Shown here: positions 10,412 through 22,280 of the stretch, piece after piece
How positions within the stretch are numbered: position 1 is the stretch's first letter
Layout: the number at the start of each line of letters is the position of its first letter
Source of the DNA: Xanthostigma xanthostigma
Taxonomy: Eukaryota; Arthropoda; Insecta; Raphidioptera; Raphidiidae
Length of the DNA: 64,000 bases
Direction: 5' to 3'
Assembly: GCA_963575645.1 (NCBI GenBank)
Contig: OY754470.1
Location: 4,782,501-4,846,500 of the forward strand
Notes under the pieces: model-generated
What the model was told of the DNA's origin: nothing
Databases searched by the model: none
The model's input: the letters and a program-made list of their open reading frames with translations, nothing else
Program-made: the position numbers and the translations under genes

Positions 10412-10738
10412 TATAATACGCGCCACGAATCTAAAAGGCTCGGAAGTTAGATGCGAATGCGGTCTTGCGCTTGTACAGTCTGTTGAAAAACTGCAAACTC
10501 GCAATTCAACAAAACCGAAATAACAACAACAACTTGACAATAGCCTACTCGACTGTACTTTAAAGTAGGAAAGCGACAAGTGACAAAGGCAACGAGCGAT
10601 CACGGCCAATCACCGACGAGCGCACGTTCCGTGCAGGTAGATAGGAGGTGATGGGAGTCTGAACGGCTCTAAAATGTGCCTTTGCGACGCTGTTTGTGAC
10701 TAACTTCCGAACCTTTTAGATCCGTGGCGCGTATTATA
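10412..10738 (+). repeat. MITE family M1, copy A (TIR TATAATACGCGCCACG)
   Basis: A terminal inverted repeat of about 39 bp begins TATAATACGCGCCACGAATC at 10412 and is matched, inverted, to 10738. The interior carries CGGCCAATCACCGACG and GCGCACGTTCCGTGCAGG, shared with the inverted copy at 45487-45811. Both copies keep a similar open frame (minus strand here, 10319-10609), but it crosses the TIR and is not a known protein. Confidence 0.75.
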
Positions 10739-10739
10739 C

Positions 10740-11654
10740 AATTTAATTTTTTAAATTTATTTAAAATTAAATTTCGTGACGCCATTGTCGGACTTGAAAA
10801 TGCTAAAGATAATCAATTTTCAAGTGTTGTCTGGTGTCTTTATCGTTAATCTAGAGCTAACTTATATAGTTAGACAACTTTACGTGCCTGTATACTCCGT
10901 TCAAGCCACTATATTATACTACACTAGCATAATAAAAAATCTGTCATGCACGAGAAAAAGAAGTAAGTTTTCTTGAACGCCTTGTTGAATATTAATCACA
11001 CGGTACAGTGCTGTGCCCCACTTGTGTACTTTGTACCCTACGCCCCCGGTATGTTGAGAGAGGCATGCAAATGTTATGATATTGAAATCTTCAGTAGTGC
11101 GGGACTCTTGATAATAACTAAAACAGGAAAGAAAAATATAAGCTATAATAAATAAACGATTTGTTTTTAAAAACAAGATTTTATTAGTCGTTAATAAAAA
11201 AGAACTAAAAAGTTACAAATAATTTTACTCCGATTAGAAATAAGCCGTTTTATACGTAGGTACTTATCACAGTCTCGTTTTCAAATAAAAGCGTGTTACG
11301 TTTTCTTTTTTCTCTCTAAAGTAAAAGCGATCGTACTAATCCAACGATAATTTCCATAAGCGATCGCTTAAAATGAAGAGAGATAGAATGTGACACAAAG
11401 CAGGCGTTTTCGTAAACCACCCAAATAAAACTAAAAATATGACAACGAAGTAAATATCTATCATTTTATAGGAAGTACGTGCAAAAAATGTTGTTTGTAT
11501 CTCAATTGTAATCTTTTATGACTCGTGTGACTACCAAAACTTGCTAATCGTTATTAACAAAATGTTCCAACTCGTCATAAAATGTGAGTGAAAACCCACT
11601 ACTATTCATTCAGACTGAACGCTCTTAGCCTGAGAGCATTTCTATTATTATAGA
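10740..11654. other. Unannotated AT-rich DNA
   Basis: It contains overlapping short ORFs on both strands (10776-11176) with no recognisable product and no splice-site support. I see no repeats that recur elsewhere in the window. Confidence 0.4.
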
Positions 11655-11811
11655 CTAGCGTCTTCACCCGGGAGGGACATAAGTACGCACATTCATCTTA
11701 GTTTACCGAGATGAATGTTGTGTCCAAATTTTCAATTCGAACCAGTAGTTCCTGAGATTAGCGCGTTCGACCAAACAAACTCTTCAGCTTTATATATTAG
11801 TAGATAGAAGA
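11655..11811 (-). mobile_element. Short non-autonomous Helitron-like element
   Basis: On the minus strand it starts A|TCTTCTATCTAC (at 11811) and ends in CTAG (11655-11658) followed by T, with the CCCGGGTG-type hairpin sequence just upstream. It shares ATTCATCTTAGTTTACCGAG and CTTCAGCTTTATATATTAGT with other copies. This agrees with the Helitron rule of insertion between A and T without a target duplication. Confidence 0.6.
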
Positions 11812-11944
11812 TAGGTCCAAAAAAATATTAACAGAAAAAAGTGATGATCACTGAAAATTCGCTCTAGGAATCTTTAAAACTGTTCAATTACAGACTAAGT
11901 TACGATTTTATTTATTTGAATTAATTGAGCTAACGTCTGTATAA

Positions 11945-12077
11945 TTCATCATAAAAACAACTCTCACAGTACCTTTTGTAATCCGTTCTATATGTACAGA
12001 CACCGGACAACCATACCTTATTATATGTAAAATATATTATAAACAAACTCTTCAGCTTTATATATTGCAGAATATAG
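11945..12077 (-). mobile_element. Helitron-like 5' terminal fragment
   Basis: The fragment ends on the minus strand at A|TC (12077). It includes AAACTCTTCAGCTTTATATA and ACAACTCTCACAGTA. The same roughly 120 bp recur at 12735-12865. Confidence 0.5.
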
Positions 12078-12734
12078 ATATAAATTCATTAAAAAAAAAT
12101 ACGTGTGGCACTCGGGGACTGCCGCGGTAAAGCTATTGCATATTCTTTTTAGGTCTTTTTAGGTTTTTCTTCTCTATAAAACGAAAATAGCTAGGTATAA
12201 ATAATAAGGTATAAATAGTGTAATTACACACCAAAACAATTATTCATTCAAAAAATTTGAACAAAAAAAACGATATTACGAGTTTGATCATAGAATTTCG
12301 CGCGATGTACATTTATATAGATATAATATCATATATACTTTCTCTGCACATAACCTAAATAATTTATATATAAATTCAAAAAAAAAATAAAAAAAAATAC
12401 TTCATTTGTGATAATAATAAAATGTGTGTATATAGAGTACTCACTCATTTTCTTTCACTATTTTTTTATCACTTTCTTCATTAATAAATGCACTTTGTTT
12501 ATTCATATTTAAAACACTTTATACACAAATAAAGATAGAATCAGTTATGAGCAACCATACGTCTAGTCGCACGCACACAAACACCGTGCCGAAGTCTGCC
12601 GAACTGAAACGACGTTAGACGATGCACGGCTTTCAACGCTGTGCCGGTCGGAGTGGGGGGTGTTAGGTTTTTTCGTTACGGAATTTCTTGATTCGGTCGC
12701 CGCGCTCAAAGCCCGCGATAAAAGCTATGCAATA

Positions 12735-12865
12735 GCTTAAAAACAACTCTCACAGTATGTGGATTTTGTAATCCGTTACTATATATACAGACACTGGACG
12801 ACCACACCATATTATATGAAAAATATATTATAAACAAACTCTTCAGCTTAATATATTAGTATAGA
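12735..12865 (-). mobile_element. Helitron-like 5' terminal fragment
   Basis: This is a near duplicate of 11945-12077, ending TATTAGTATAGA|T, which on the minus strand is A|TCTATACTAATA. An inverted pair (GCTATTGCAT near 12131 and ATGCAATAGCTT near 12726) lies between the two fragments, so they may be remains of one larger or nested element. Confidence 0.5.
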
Positions 12866-13429
12866 TTTCAATATCATTTCAAATACACTCAGTTTGTCCA
12901 TCGTTAGGGGACAATGTCTGCGGTGGTGTTGACGGCATGTTTGGTGAACGCGTAAAACTTTTAAAATAAATTTCACTTAATCATAAAGTGTTTTTTACTT
13001 GAGCGGTTTTCGCTAGTCGCCTTTACTTCTGCAGAAGCACACTCCCTTGCCCGTGCACTACTGTGCAGACCCAGAGACACGTGGTGCGTCCCCCCAGGAT
13101 GCGCGGGACGCCGGAGGAAGAGAGGAGAAGGTACGGCAAAACTTTGCAAACAATTCATATAAATTCCTTTGAAGTGAAATAAGGGGACACTGTGTGTCTT
13201 CGATTATGTTCTACTTTATTACAACGAAAATAGCTAGCCAAATATTTTCCTCAATCAATATTGTGAGAGCGTCCAGAATGAAAACTCGCCCACATAACGG
13301 AAAACTGCGGTTTATGGTGCTTGTGAACTATTTCTGAAACTTCTTTGTTTTTCGTAAAAGAAAATGTTTATAACTTATTAACTTCCTAGTACATTCGGAA
13401 GATATTGTAATCATTCTGAAAATAGAAAT

Positions 13430-13663
13430 CAATCCTGGTCCGGCTTCGCCCGAATTTTTAGATTGCTACCGTTTATTCATCGACTTATGTTGCAGAATTG
13501 CTCTTCACGAAAAACCTTTTTATTTTAACGTGATTATATACAGCCTATATTCATCCTGAAGGTCCATTCTAAAGATTGGTGGAAGAAAATTTGAAATCGG
13601 ATGAGTAGTTTCGGAGATTACACACAAACTCACAAAATTCTCTCTAATATTAGTAGGTATAGA
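13430..13663 (-). mobile_element. Helitron-like element, diverged subfamily
   Basis: It begins GGTCCGGCTTCGCCCG (the reverse of the CG-rich 3' end) and ends CTAATATTAGTAGGTATAGA, the reverse of a TCTATAC... start. Between them is the characteristic ATGAGTAGTTTCGGAGATTA block. The exact CTRR end is not clear. Confidence 0.5.
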
Positions 13664-13722
13664 CTATAAAAAAGCGAGTGTGCTTTAGACCACACGACTA
13701 AAGTAGAACTTCTTCCTGCCAT

Positions 13723-14258
13723 AATAGGTCATATGCATGTATTTTTTTTATATTTTTAATAGATTATTTAGTCAACCATAATACGGGAAAAAATTGATAA
13801 TCATTTAAAAATGTAATATTAACATAAGAAAAATATATTAAATTTCACACTCAAAAATTGACAGTTTAAACAATCGGCCATGTTGGCGGGCTTATGTGAC
13901 GTCATGATATATGATGCATGCCAACCTTGATGTCAAATTGTTCATGTTCTAAATGAAGTTTATTTGTTGTTTTCTCTAAATACTGACATAATCTTACTGT
14001 GAGACGACACAGTCGTCATGAAAACTGTTGTTGATATATACTTTGACGTCACGCTGCGTTTTGAAAATTCGAAAATGGCGCGTATTTTCTACAGTTATTT
14101 TTTATTATTTGCATTTTTTTCAGTGATTATATTTATAAAATAACCATTACGATATGATCAGGAACTAAAATATAATGTATATTAATATTTTTGTTAACTA
14201 AAATATATTTCGAAATACAAATTTAAACCAATTTGGAGTCTCATGCATATGACCTATT
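13723..14258 (+). repeat. MITE family M2, copy 1 (TIR AATAGGTCATATGCATG)
   Basis: Ends AATAGGTCATATGCATG and CATGCATATGACCTATT are perfect inverted repeats. The 536-bp body has fixed landmarks (CGGCCATGTTGGCGGG, GACGACACAGTCG, ATATTTCGAAATA) shared with copies at 21838 and 50060. No transposase fragment is present. The target duplication cannot be decided because the ends are followed by AT. Confidence 0.8.
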
Positions 14259-14263
14259 ATTTT

Positions 14264-16800
14264 AAATGCGTAAATACCTCAAATTTGCTCATGTTAAATT
14301 CATAAACGAACAATAATATGCAGTCAGTTCGTCTCAAAGTTTATCGAACACAATATAACCTCACTCTGTAGCACATATCTACAAAATATAATTTTTGATT
14401 AATTAATAGGCAAAATATGTATAGGTATATATATTTATTAGCATAATTTATACCTAATACATTTAAAAGGATTTATAAACTAACCTACATTATTTCCCGT
14501 TACAAAATGCAGCAAAATTCGATGTAATGTATTTTTGATACAAAAAAACAGTTGTTTTCATTTTAAACGTCAAATAGTTGTATTACTGCTCCGTCTTTGT
14601 CGCACTCACTAACTTATATCTCCCTCTCAACTCCGATGATGCACTTCCGTAAACGATTTCGTCAGGCATCGCGATATGATGCACTTCTGTAAACGATTTC
14701 GTCAAGCATTTACCAGCTTACTCCCCAAGTCAAGCGTGTTAAAGAAGTTTTACTTCCAAAACTGAAATATTACTTAAAATTACCCACTGAAAATATATTA
14801 TCCTCTCTTTTCCTTTCAAATCAAATAATTTACTATCCAAATTGGCGATTTACAGTGTGAATGGTAATTTTTTTGACGTATCTATTATACTTTGCTTTTC
14901 CAGGGCTCGCAAAGAAGATAAAATCTAATATTAACAATACTAAACCGCAAATAAAAGCCCTGTTCTATCCTTGTATCTGCACTCGAGTGTAATCGGACCG
15001 GGTCGCTCGTGCTAGTCAAATCATAAAGTCTGAAATAAAATAGAAGCGACTGCAGGTGCGAACACAATGGGTTTTGTTCTTCAGTCAACTTTTCAAAACA
15101 CGTACCAAACTTCTTTTAGAACTTCAGAGCACTTCATTATTAAAGTTATTTTACTGCAGCTATAATTTTTCTTCGATTATATTTAATTGCGATACTTACC
15201 GTAAAGCTCTACTAAATAGTCATAGAGAATATATTAGTCTCGGTAAAATTGCTTTTATTGTGACAGAATGAATTGAATACATCAAAACAAATTATATTAA
15301 ATGACTAACTGTGCCTGCGACTACATTAGCGTCGACTTTTGGATTTGTTTAAGTAGGTTGTCATTTAAAATAAAAAATCGAAAAAAGGTGTATATATATC
15401 CACTCTATACGCATGCGCAGCGTGTATGTCTGTATATGTAGCATTTTCTCTAACCACACACTGCTTCGTTGAATCCAGTACCTACATTCTTGATCATCAT
15501 CATCATATCTTCGGAATTGTTTGAGATATTTGTTGTGAATTACTTTCTGTGATTGCTTTATTGAAAAGTAATTAAAATAACTTTACGAAGTACGCGACAA
15601 CAAAACAATAAAAACTTTTAAATACATAATTTTGTCTAGTCACAATTAAAATTGTTCAGACAAGAATTTAATTTCGATACCTAGTTGTAGTTTCATTTAA
15701 CGAATAAATTATTTAAAGCGTTTTTAGTAGAGGATTGGCGTAAAGAGCTGCGTTGTAAAAATGTTAATAATTTATTTTATAGTGTTTCATTTTTATGATT
15801 TCTTCAATAGAGTTTTAGTTTATTAGATGATATTAGATGCATATAAAATAAGTCTTATATTGTTATGTTGTGAAAACCTAATTTTCATTTTTCGAGAAAA
15901 ACGGTTATATCTACCTATGCAAAAAAGCAATGCGTCTTCACAGTTAAGTACCAAGATTTTGGTCATTTTGCACTCTGCGGTGTTCATAGAAAAACCACCT
16001 CTTCGGCATTCTCAAGAGGTGTGAACATATTCAGATTCGTATAACAGCTGCATATAGCTTTCAAAATATTTGACAGCAGACCTTTGCGACACTTCCATGA
16101 CTTAAATCTTCCGTGACAATTCATCGAAACTCTAATAGAAACTGAAAAATGTTTACACATCAAAATAATACACTTTTATATAATTGAATACATTTTATAG
16201 TTCATATTCAAATATATTTTCGTCGTCAAACTTAATTTAATCTTAATCAGACACTTGCATTTGCAATTATATAAGAGTGCATTTAAAGTAAGAAAATAGA
16301 ACAGATGAAAACATCCTGTCAAAGAAAAAAAGAAAAGCAAAGAGCAAGAAAAAAACGTAAACATGAAAATGTACTTTAGTTTCTCGCTTGAGAAATCTGA
16401 ACAGGATGAGAATCGTCACTGGCGCCCCCGTGTAATGATCGTCATTTGTATTTTTAATTTTTGTGTAATGTAATTCACTGCGCTTACTGAAAATTGTGTA
16501 CCGATTATTCAGAACTAGACGACGGGCAAATAGTAAATACCTTTGGCTTAATACTCCAATTATAGTTTTCGTCAATGCTGCAATTCTGAGGTTTATGGAG
16601 TCAAAAATTCACATTATTACATTACACTGTTAATATCGAAAAGACCAAATCTGTGAATTTCAAAATAGACAACTGATTCACATGTAAATACACACACATC
16701 CTCACCGAGTGTCAAGCATAAACTGCAACACCCATACAACTGCAAGCCATTTTTGATGACAATCAAGACACAAAATTTCTAAATTGCTTCAGTTTCTGGA
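14264..16800. other. Unannotated AT-rich DNA with a 41-bp direct repeat
   Basis: The only structure seen is a two-copy direct repeat near 14637-14709 (GATGCACTTCYGTAAACG...TTTCGTCA, period 41 bp). Short ORFs (14885, 15056, 15827, 16176, 16267) show no family resemblance. Confidence 0.4.
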
Positions 16801-16824
16801 AAACATCGAAAATTGGCGACTAAG

Positions 16825-17155
16825 CAACTGCATCGCAACTGCATCGCAATTGTACCGCAACTGTATCGCAATTGTACCGCAACTGCATCGCAATTGTGTC
16901 ACAGCTGCATCGTAATTGTGTCACAACCGCAACGCAATTGTATCGCAATTGCATTGCAATTGTGTCGCAACTGCATCGCTATTGTACCAAAACTGAATCG
17001 CAATTCTATCGCAACTGCATTGCAATTGTGCCGCAATTGCATCGCAATTGTGTCACAACTTCATCGTAATTGCGTCACAACCGCAGCGCAATTGTGCCGC
17101 AACTGCATCGCAATTGTACCGAAACTGCATCGCAATTCTATCGCAACTGCATCGC
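16825..17155. repeat. Minisatellite with 11-bp unit and 154-bp higher-order repeat
   Basis: The basic unit is CGCAAYTGYAY, in alternating CGCAACTGCAT and CGCAATTGTAC variants (22-bp dimer). A longer pattern recurs: CAATTGTGTCACA at 16891 returns at 17045, exactly 14 units later, with the same neighbouring variants. The open frames across it (His-Arg-Asn-Cys repeats) are a consequence of the repeat, not a gene. Confidence 0.9.
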
Positions 17156-17488
17156 GGTTTGACGATTACTCAGCTATTAAAAATGTCTCGTTCGATCGCG
17201 CGATGATAACTCAATCGCAATTTCGTTAGAGCAGAGCGTTTGTTTTACAATAGCGCTCTTGCGTTTGAAAAGTGCCGACTTGTAGAAATCCATGGCATTC
17301 TGTCGCGCAAACCTGCAACTTAATGTTCAATGTGTTTTCAACAAGCGCCCGTTCGTAATACATTTAGCGATTAGTGTTCGGACTTATGCTGTTGGGAGCT
17401 GCAATTGACGATCTACAAGCGATTGAGTCGCACAATCGTGATACAAATATAGTAAATGCATAAAATAAAAAAAGTAAAAAAAGTAAAT

Positions 17489-17884
17489 ACTTTTATTCTA
17501 TACTGAGCATAGGAATATAATCGCAATCGAACTATTAGGGTGCAAACATATACTTCTGTCTTTTTTACGCCGTAAACACTGGCGTATCCAGGAGGGCAAA
17601 ACAAGAACGGGGGACCTAGCTTAAGAAATTTCTAATTTGCCCCCTCCTGGACCCAAAGCTGGGTACACCCATGTTAACATCATAGAAAAAGACAAAGTTT
17701 TTGAAACAGAGATACTTTATTCAGATTGAATGCAAGTACATCAGCCAATTCTATCATCGGAAAAATCCGGGAATTACATCGAAGAAAGAGACGCATATAT
17801 ATTTTCGATACGCTTTGTTGCGTTCACACATCGCACATTGAATAGATAGGCAATGATTCATATAGTTAATTAATAGATATATGA
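17489..17884 (+). repeat. Dispersed repeat family D2, copy 1
   Basis: About 395 bp match 33469-33865 in the same orientation. They start ACTTTTATTCTATACTGAGC and include GGCGTATCCAGGAGGGC, whose partner CCCCTCCTGG lies about 55 bp away and forms a hairpin, then CAAAGTTTTTGAAACAGAGA. It may be the end of a DNA transposon with GGCGTATCC-type TIR. No coding sequence. Confidence 0.8.
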
Positions 17885-20212
17885 GTAAATAATAAAGTTG
17901 TTCCGAATCTTCTTGGTTTCGGGGTTTGTAGGTCGTTTTTCGTTGGTAGCGTTTCATCTGCAATCGCAGAAGACATTTTCAAAGCCGGTGTGGCAGCCAA
18001 AGAGGACACTCTCTTTGAAAATGTCTACCACAGTTGTAGACGAATCGTTAGATCAAAATATTTACGGATCTCGACCTGCAAAACCGAATGTCAAGAAGAT
18101 TTGAAGTAATAAACTTTGAAAGGCACAGTAAAATAGAATCAATAACTGTAATTAATGGCATTGATGCCAAAACATTATATATATTAAAAAAATAAAATTT
18201 GAATATAGTTAAAGGTGTGTGGCGCCGCTGCTGGTGGAAAGATGAACGGATGAGTCACACGAATGCATAGAAGATTATGGAACACTGGTAGATCTCATTT
18301 GAAACGGCTGTGTGTTAAATTGATATACTAATTTGTAGCAGACCTACGAATCTTCCGGACACTAGACACAAACCTCCAGCCTCTCGCCATAGTCTCTCTT
18401 TGTACGAATGGATACGCACGAAATCGTCTCGAAAAAACAACCACTCTAAGAAATAATAAACCCCACGTTTTTACTTCCTTCTTCTTCTTCTTCTTGTACC
18501 CGTTCCTTGATCTGCGCACTGGGAATTGCAAATACGTACCTCCATATACAGGATTGGACTCTCCAAATTAAATTTCCAATTCAAAAACGGTTGAAACGGA
18601 AACCGACTGTTGCAATGAAACAGAAATGCCGGCGCTACTCGATGCTACCAACACCTCCCAACGTCTGTTCGTCGCATCGTGTGGCCGACGGTCAAACCTA
18701 CGAGCTTCCAATGTAGAGCGTCCATGTTCGCGTTTGACCATGTTCCGGCTGTTGTCGGTATTCTTGAACCGAGCCAAAGGAAGCCTCCAACGTTCGAAGG
18801 AAAACATTCTTATGCTTTGATGTACGACTACACGATTCGATCGAATAGTATGTCAATTCGTAATGTATTGCTAAATACTGTTTGAGTGTTTAAACTTTAT
18901 AAAGATTATTTGTTCTGATTTATTTTATCATTTTATATTTAGAAACATAAGTTCCCGTACAAAATCCATTACTTCTTGCGCTATATTTTATTAAAGTATT
19001 TTATTAAAGTACTAACTATAATAATAATTTTTTTACAAATCGTTCGAACTGAACCAAACCTGCAATGATATCTTCAGTCCGTCTTCCACTCTTCCCTTAT
19101 ATCATATTATAATATAATCAGATGGTATATGCTCGTTATGTTATTTAAAAGAGACGATTTATTTAAGAGCTTACCTTGCCTTACCTTACAAAATACCAAA
19201 GTAGGTATTTTGTCTGTAATGAATGATATACTGATTTTGTCATTTGTGTGCAAACTTTATCTGTGCTTGCCTTATTGCATTTGCCTAATTAATGGCATAT
19301 AAATATTTCTTACATACTTTCATTTATAAATAACCGAAGTCACAATATTTCGAAATTCTGGAATTTTTTTACAAGGAATACCATTCATATTCATTGAATA
19401 ATTGATTATAAGATAAAAAAAACTCTAGCCAATTGGGCGACGGGATCATTCCAACTTCAATATTGTTGACATTTGATTATAATAAAGAAAATAAAATTTC
19501 TGATATCGCGTAAGGTGACGCGGGTAATGGCTAGTATTCAATATGATATTTGCTATTCGTTGCCATGGTTGCCTACAGAATATGTTCCACGTCATGTTAA
19601 AATTAATCAAAGCATGCCTAACTAGTTTATTTCTGGCAGATCCATAAAACAAAAGAGCGGCTGATTTTTTTTTATTTTCATAATATTTCGGAAACTATAA
19701 AGTTAAGAAAAAAAAATGTTATACGAAACTTTCTTGAAAAAATAAATAGAATAATAAGCCGTTATGAAAAGTATACCATTGTTATATTCAAAAACACCGT
19801 TATAGCATATATCTCTTCTGCATATAGGCGTCGATCTCAAAACTGTTATTTTACGCTTTTAAATGACCCCTTTTTAAGAGGTAATATTTTTTTGAAAACT
19901 GGTTCTGCAACCGAGTATAAATATGTCACAAATGAAATGATTCACAGATTACATGGTTTAATTCGAGCTTTCGACAGTTAAGAACTGCGTAAACCGATAA
20001 TATAGATATATATGTTGTTATATACAATGTATTTTGGTGTGAGGATATATAGGGACGATGAGTCAAGGAGATGCTTTTGATAGTAACGTTCGAGTTGCTG
20101 GGCGCAGTCCGTCCTCCGTCATTGAGATGTAAATCCACATTCCCTGAGAACTGCTGCGAATCGACACTGCTAATATTAGCTCCAAAAATGTCTATGTGCA
20201 TGTATTAGTGAC
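17885..20212. other. Unannotated DNA with a GC-richer patch at about 18320-18880
   Basis: A frame at 17898-18104 has a TTG start. Its only ATG begins MSTTVVDESLDQ..., and AATAAA follows the stop; it could be a retrocopy scrap, but I recognise nothing. The patch 18500-18880 is open in several frames on both strands and lacks a family signature. A (CTT)n tract lies at 18477-18496. Confidence 0.35.
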
Positions 20213-20380
20213 TAACGGTCCGTCCCGGCTTCACCCGGGTGTAAAAGGACGAATGGAGGGGCAGGGAGGCACACGTTCATCTTAGTTTACCGAGATGAAT
20301 GTTGTGTCCAAATTTCGTGCTGATCGGAGATTTTTATATATTTTTTACACCTTGGGTTGCATTATTGGAGTTTTTGTAGG
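20213..20380 (-). mobile_element. Helitron-like fragment
   Basis: CGGCTTCACCCGGGTG and ATCTTAGTTTACCGAGATGA (about 20226-20300) match the 3' half of the element at 43638-43980. A stretch with GAAAGAATTTTTCAAATCGG (about 21381) belongs to the other end of such an element. The two hairpin MITEs between them may therefore have inserted into one Helitron. Confidence 0.5.
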
Positions 20381-20618
20381 GATCCCTAATTTAACTCAAT
20401 TAGCAATATGGCCTATAAAAATTTTTCAAATACGCCATTTTGGAAAATTTCAGATGAAAATGAGATTATAATATTTACAACCACAAATTCAGCTTTGCTT
20501 CTCATTTAAACAATGAAAACCATAGTCCATAATTACGATCCTAAGAACTATTTTCAAATTTTAGAACTCAGACATGAATCTACTGTTCTGAATGAATTGG
20601 AAAATTGCATATAGTATT

Positions 20619-20830
20619 AGGCCTAGTTTATATGAGAGGCGTTCAACGCGCGTTGGCCCAACGCGCGCTTACAGTTTCTATACAATTGTATAGAACTGTT
20701 TATATGATAACGCGCGTTCAACGCACCACCAACGCGCGTTATCATATAAACAGTTCTATACAATTGTGTAGAAACTGTAAACGCGCGTTGGGCCAACGCG
20801 CGTTGAACGCCTCTCATATAAACTAGGCCT
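20619..20830. repeat. Hairpin MITE family M3, copy 1
   Basis: A 212-bp near-perfect palindrome whose ends are AGGCCTAGTTTATATGAG and its complement. The arms of about 100 bp differ at only about two positions, and the loop contains CACCACC. The arms are rich in ACGCGCGTT. Mirror ORFs on the two strands (20605 + and 20623 -) are a by-product of the symmetry. Confidence 0.9.
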
Positions 20831-20884
20831 TAGACGTAATCAAATCAGAACCACAAAAAAATCTTAATATAATTATGGATGATT

Positions 20885-21087
20885 AAGGCTTAGTTTATAT
20901 GAGAGGCGTTCAACGCGCGTTGGCCCAACGCGCGTTTACAATTGTATAGAACTGTTTATATGATAACGCGCGTTGGTGGCGCGTTGAACGCGCGTTATCA
21001 TATAAACAGTTATATACAATTGTATAGAAATTGTAAACGCGCGTTCGGCCAACGCGCGTTGAACGTTCTGCATGTGTGCTAGGCCTT
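20885..21087. repeat. Hairpin MITE family M3, copy 2
   Basis: It lies 54 bp from copy 1. The central ACGCGCGTT palindrome is shared. The left tip (TAGTTTATATGAGAGGCG) matches copy 1, while the right tip (inverted TAGCACACATGCAGAACG) is a different variant. The left arm lacks about 10 bp present in the right arm. Confidence 0.85.
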
Positions 21088-21837
21088 AGTATTCATTACA
21101 AATTTTAAAAATTCAATTCTTCAAGGACACACAGAGGTTATATTTTTATCAATCAATTTGTTATGGGCAGCCAGTCTTTAATTTGCTTTTTAGTGATAGA
21201 CTTTTAATTTATTATGATCATTTTAATATTTTTATAAAAAAAAAACTATTCTGAAGATGGACTAATTTAATATCCGAAAGCGCTTAACAATTAAATAATA
21301 CTTTTTGGAAAGGATTTCTTCTCATTTTCATCAACCAATATGGCCTATGTTACTCAATGATAATGTAGCATTCTATTAGCGAAAGAATTTTTCAAATCGG
21401 TCCAATAATTTTTGAGTTTATACATTACAAACAAATATACAAATCTTTCTCTTTATAGCATGAGTATAATGGAACGGATTATTTATGAATTTTGAGAAAC
21501 GAGTGTTTTTGGTTTTTCGATCAGTTTTATAAATAAAAGATGTAATTATTTCATGCCGCGATCATTGAAATTGAAAATAATTTTCTCAGAAATTATATTG
21601 AGGAATTTTCCATGAGAACTATGGGAATTCATGATCATTAAACGTTACGTGATTTCTTGAGAACGAAGTGTATTAGGTGATTCAATATACAGCATCTGTC
21701 GTCTTCTACTCCGTTTTCTTTTGTACATATAGGTATAACGCTGTCCTCCTTTTATTGAATATATCAACACCATCGCATCGTGACATTGGGTTGATGTATG
21801 AGTATCAGGTCTGTTGGTTTATGAGAAGATGGCACCA

Positions 21838-22280
21838 AATAGGTCATATGCATGTATTTTTTTATATTTTTAATAGATTATTTAGTCAATCATAATACGG
21901 AAAAAAATCAATAATCATTTAAAAATGTAATATTATCATAAGAAAAATAATATTAAAATTCACATTCAAAAAATCGACAGTTTAAACAATCGGCCATGTT
22001 GGCGGGCTTTTGTGATGTCATAATATGTATATGATGCATGTCAACCTTGATGTCAAATCTTCAATGTTCTAAATGAAGTTTATTTGTTGTTTTCTCTAAA
22101 TACTGACATAATCTTACTTTAAGACGACACAGTTGCCATGGAAACTGTTATTGATATATACTCAGACGTCATGCTGCGTTTTGAAAATTCGAAAATAGCG
22201 CGTATTTTCTACATTTCTTCTTCATTATTTGTATTTTTTTCAGTGATTAGATTAATAAAATAACCATTAGGATATCATAA
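21838..22280 (+). repeat. MITE family M2, copy 2 (right end missing)
   Basis: It starts AATAGGTCATATGCATG and follows copy 1 (13723) closely through CGGCCATGTTGGCGGG and AGACGACACAG. The match stops near ATAACCATTAGGATATCAT, so the right TIR is lost. Confidence 0.75.

Noticed and set aside
16813-17229. 138-codon and 65-codon forward ORFs rich in His-Arg-Asn-Cys-Ile
   Set aside because: They are produced by the 11-bp minisatellite, whose units contain no stop in these frames; there is no start context or family match.
20605-20826. Similar 64-73-codon ORFs on both strands, also at 36426-36629
   Set aside because: Near-perfect palindromes give the same peptide on both strands; this reflects symmetry, not coding.
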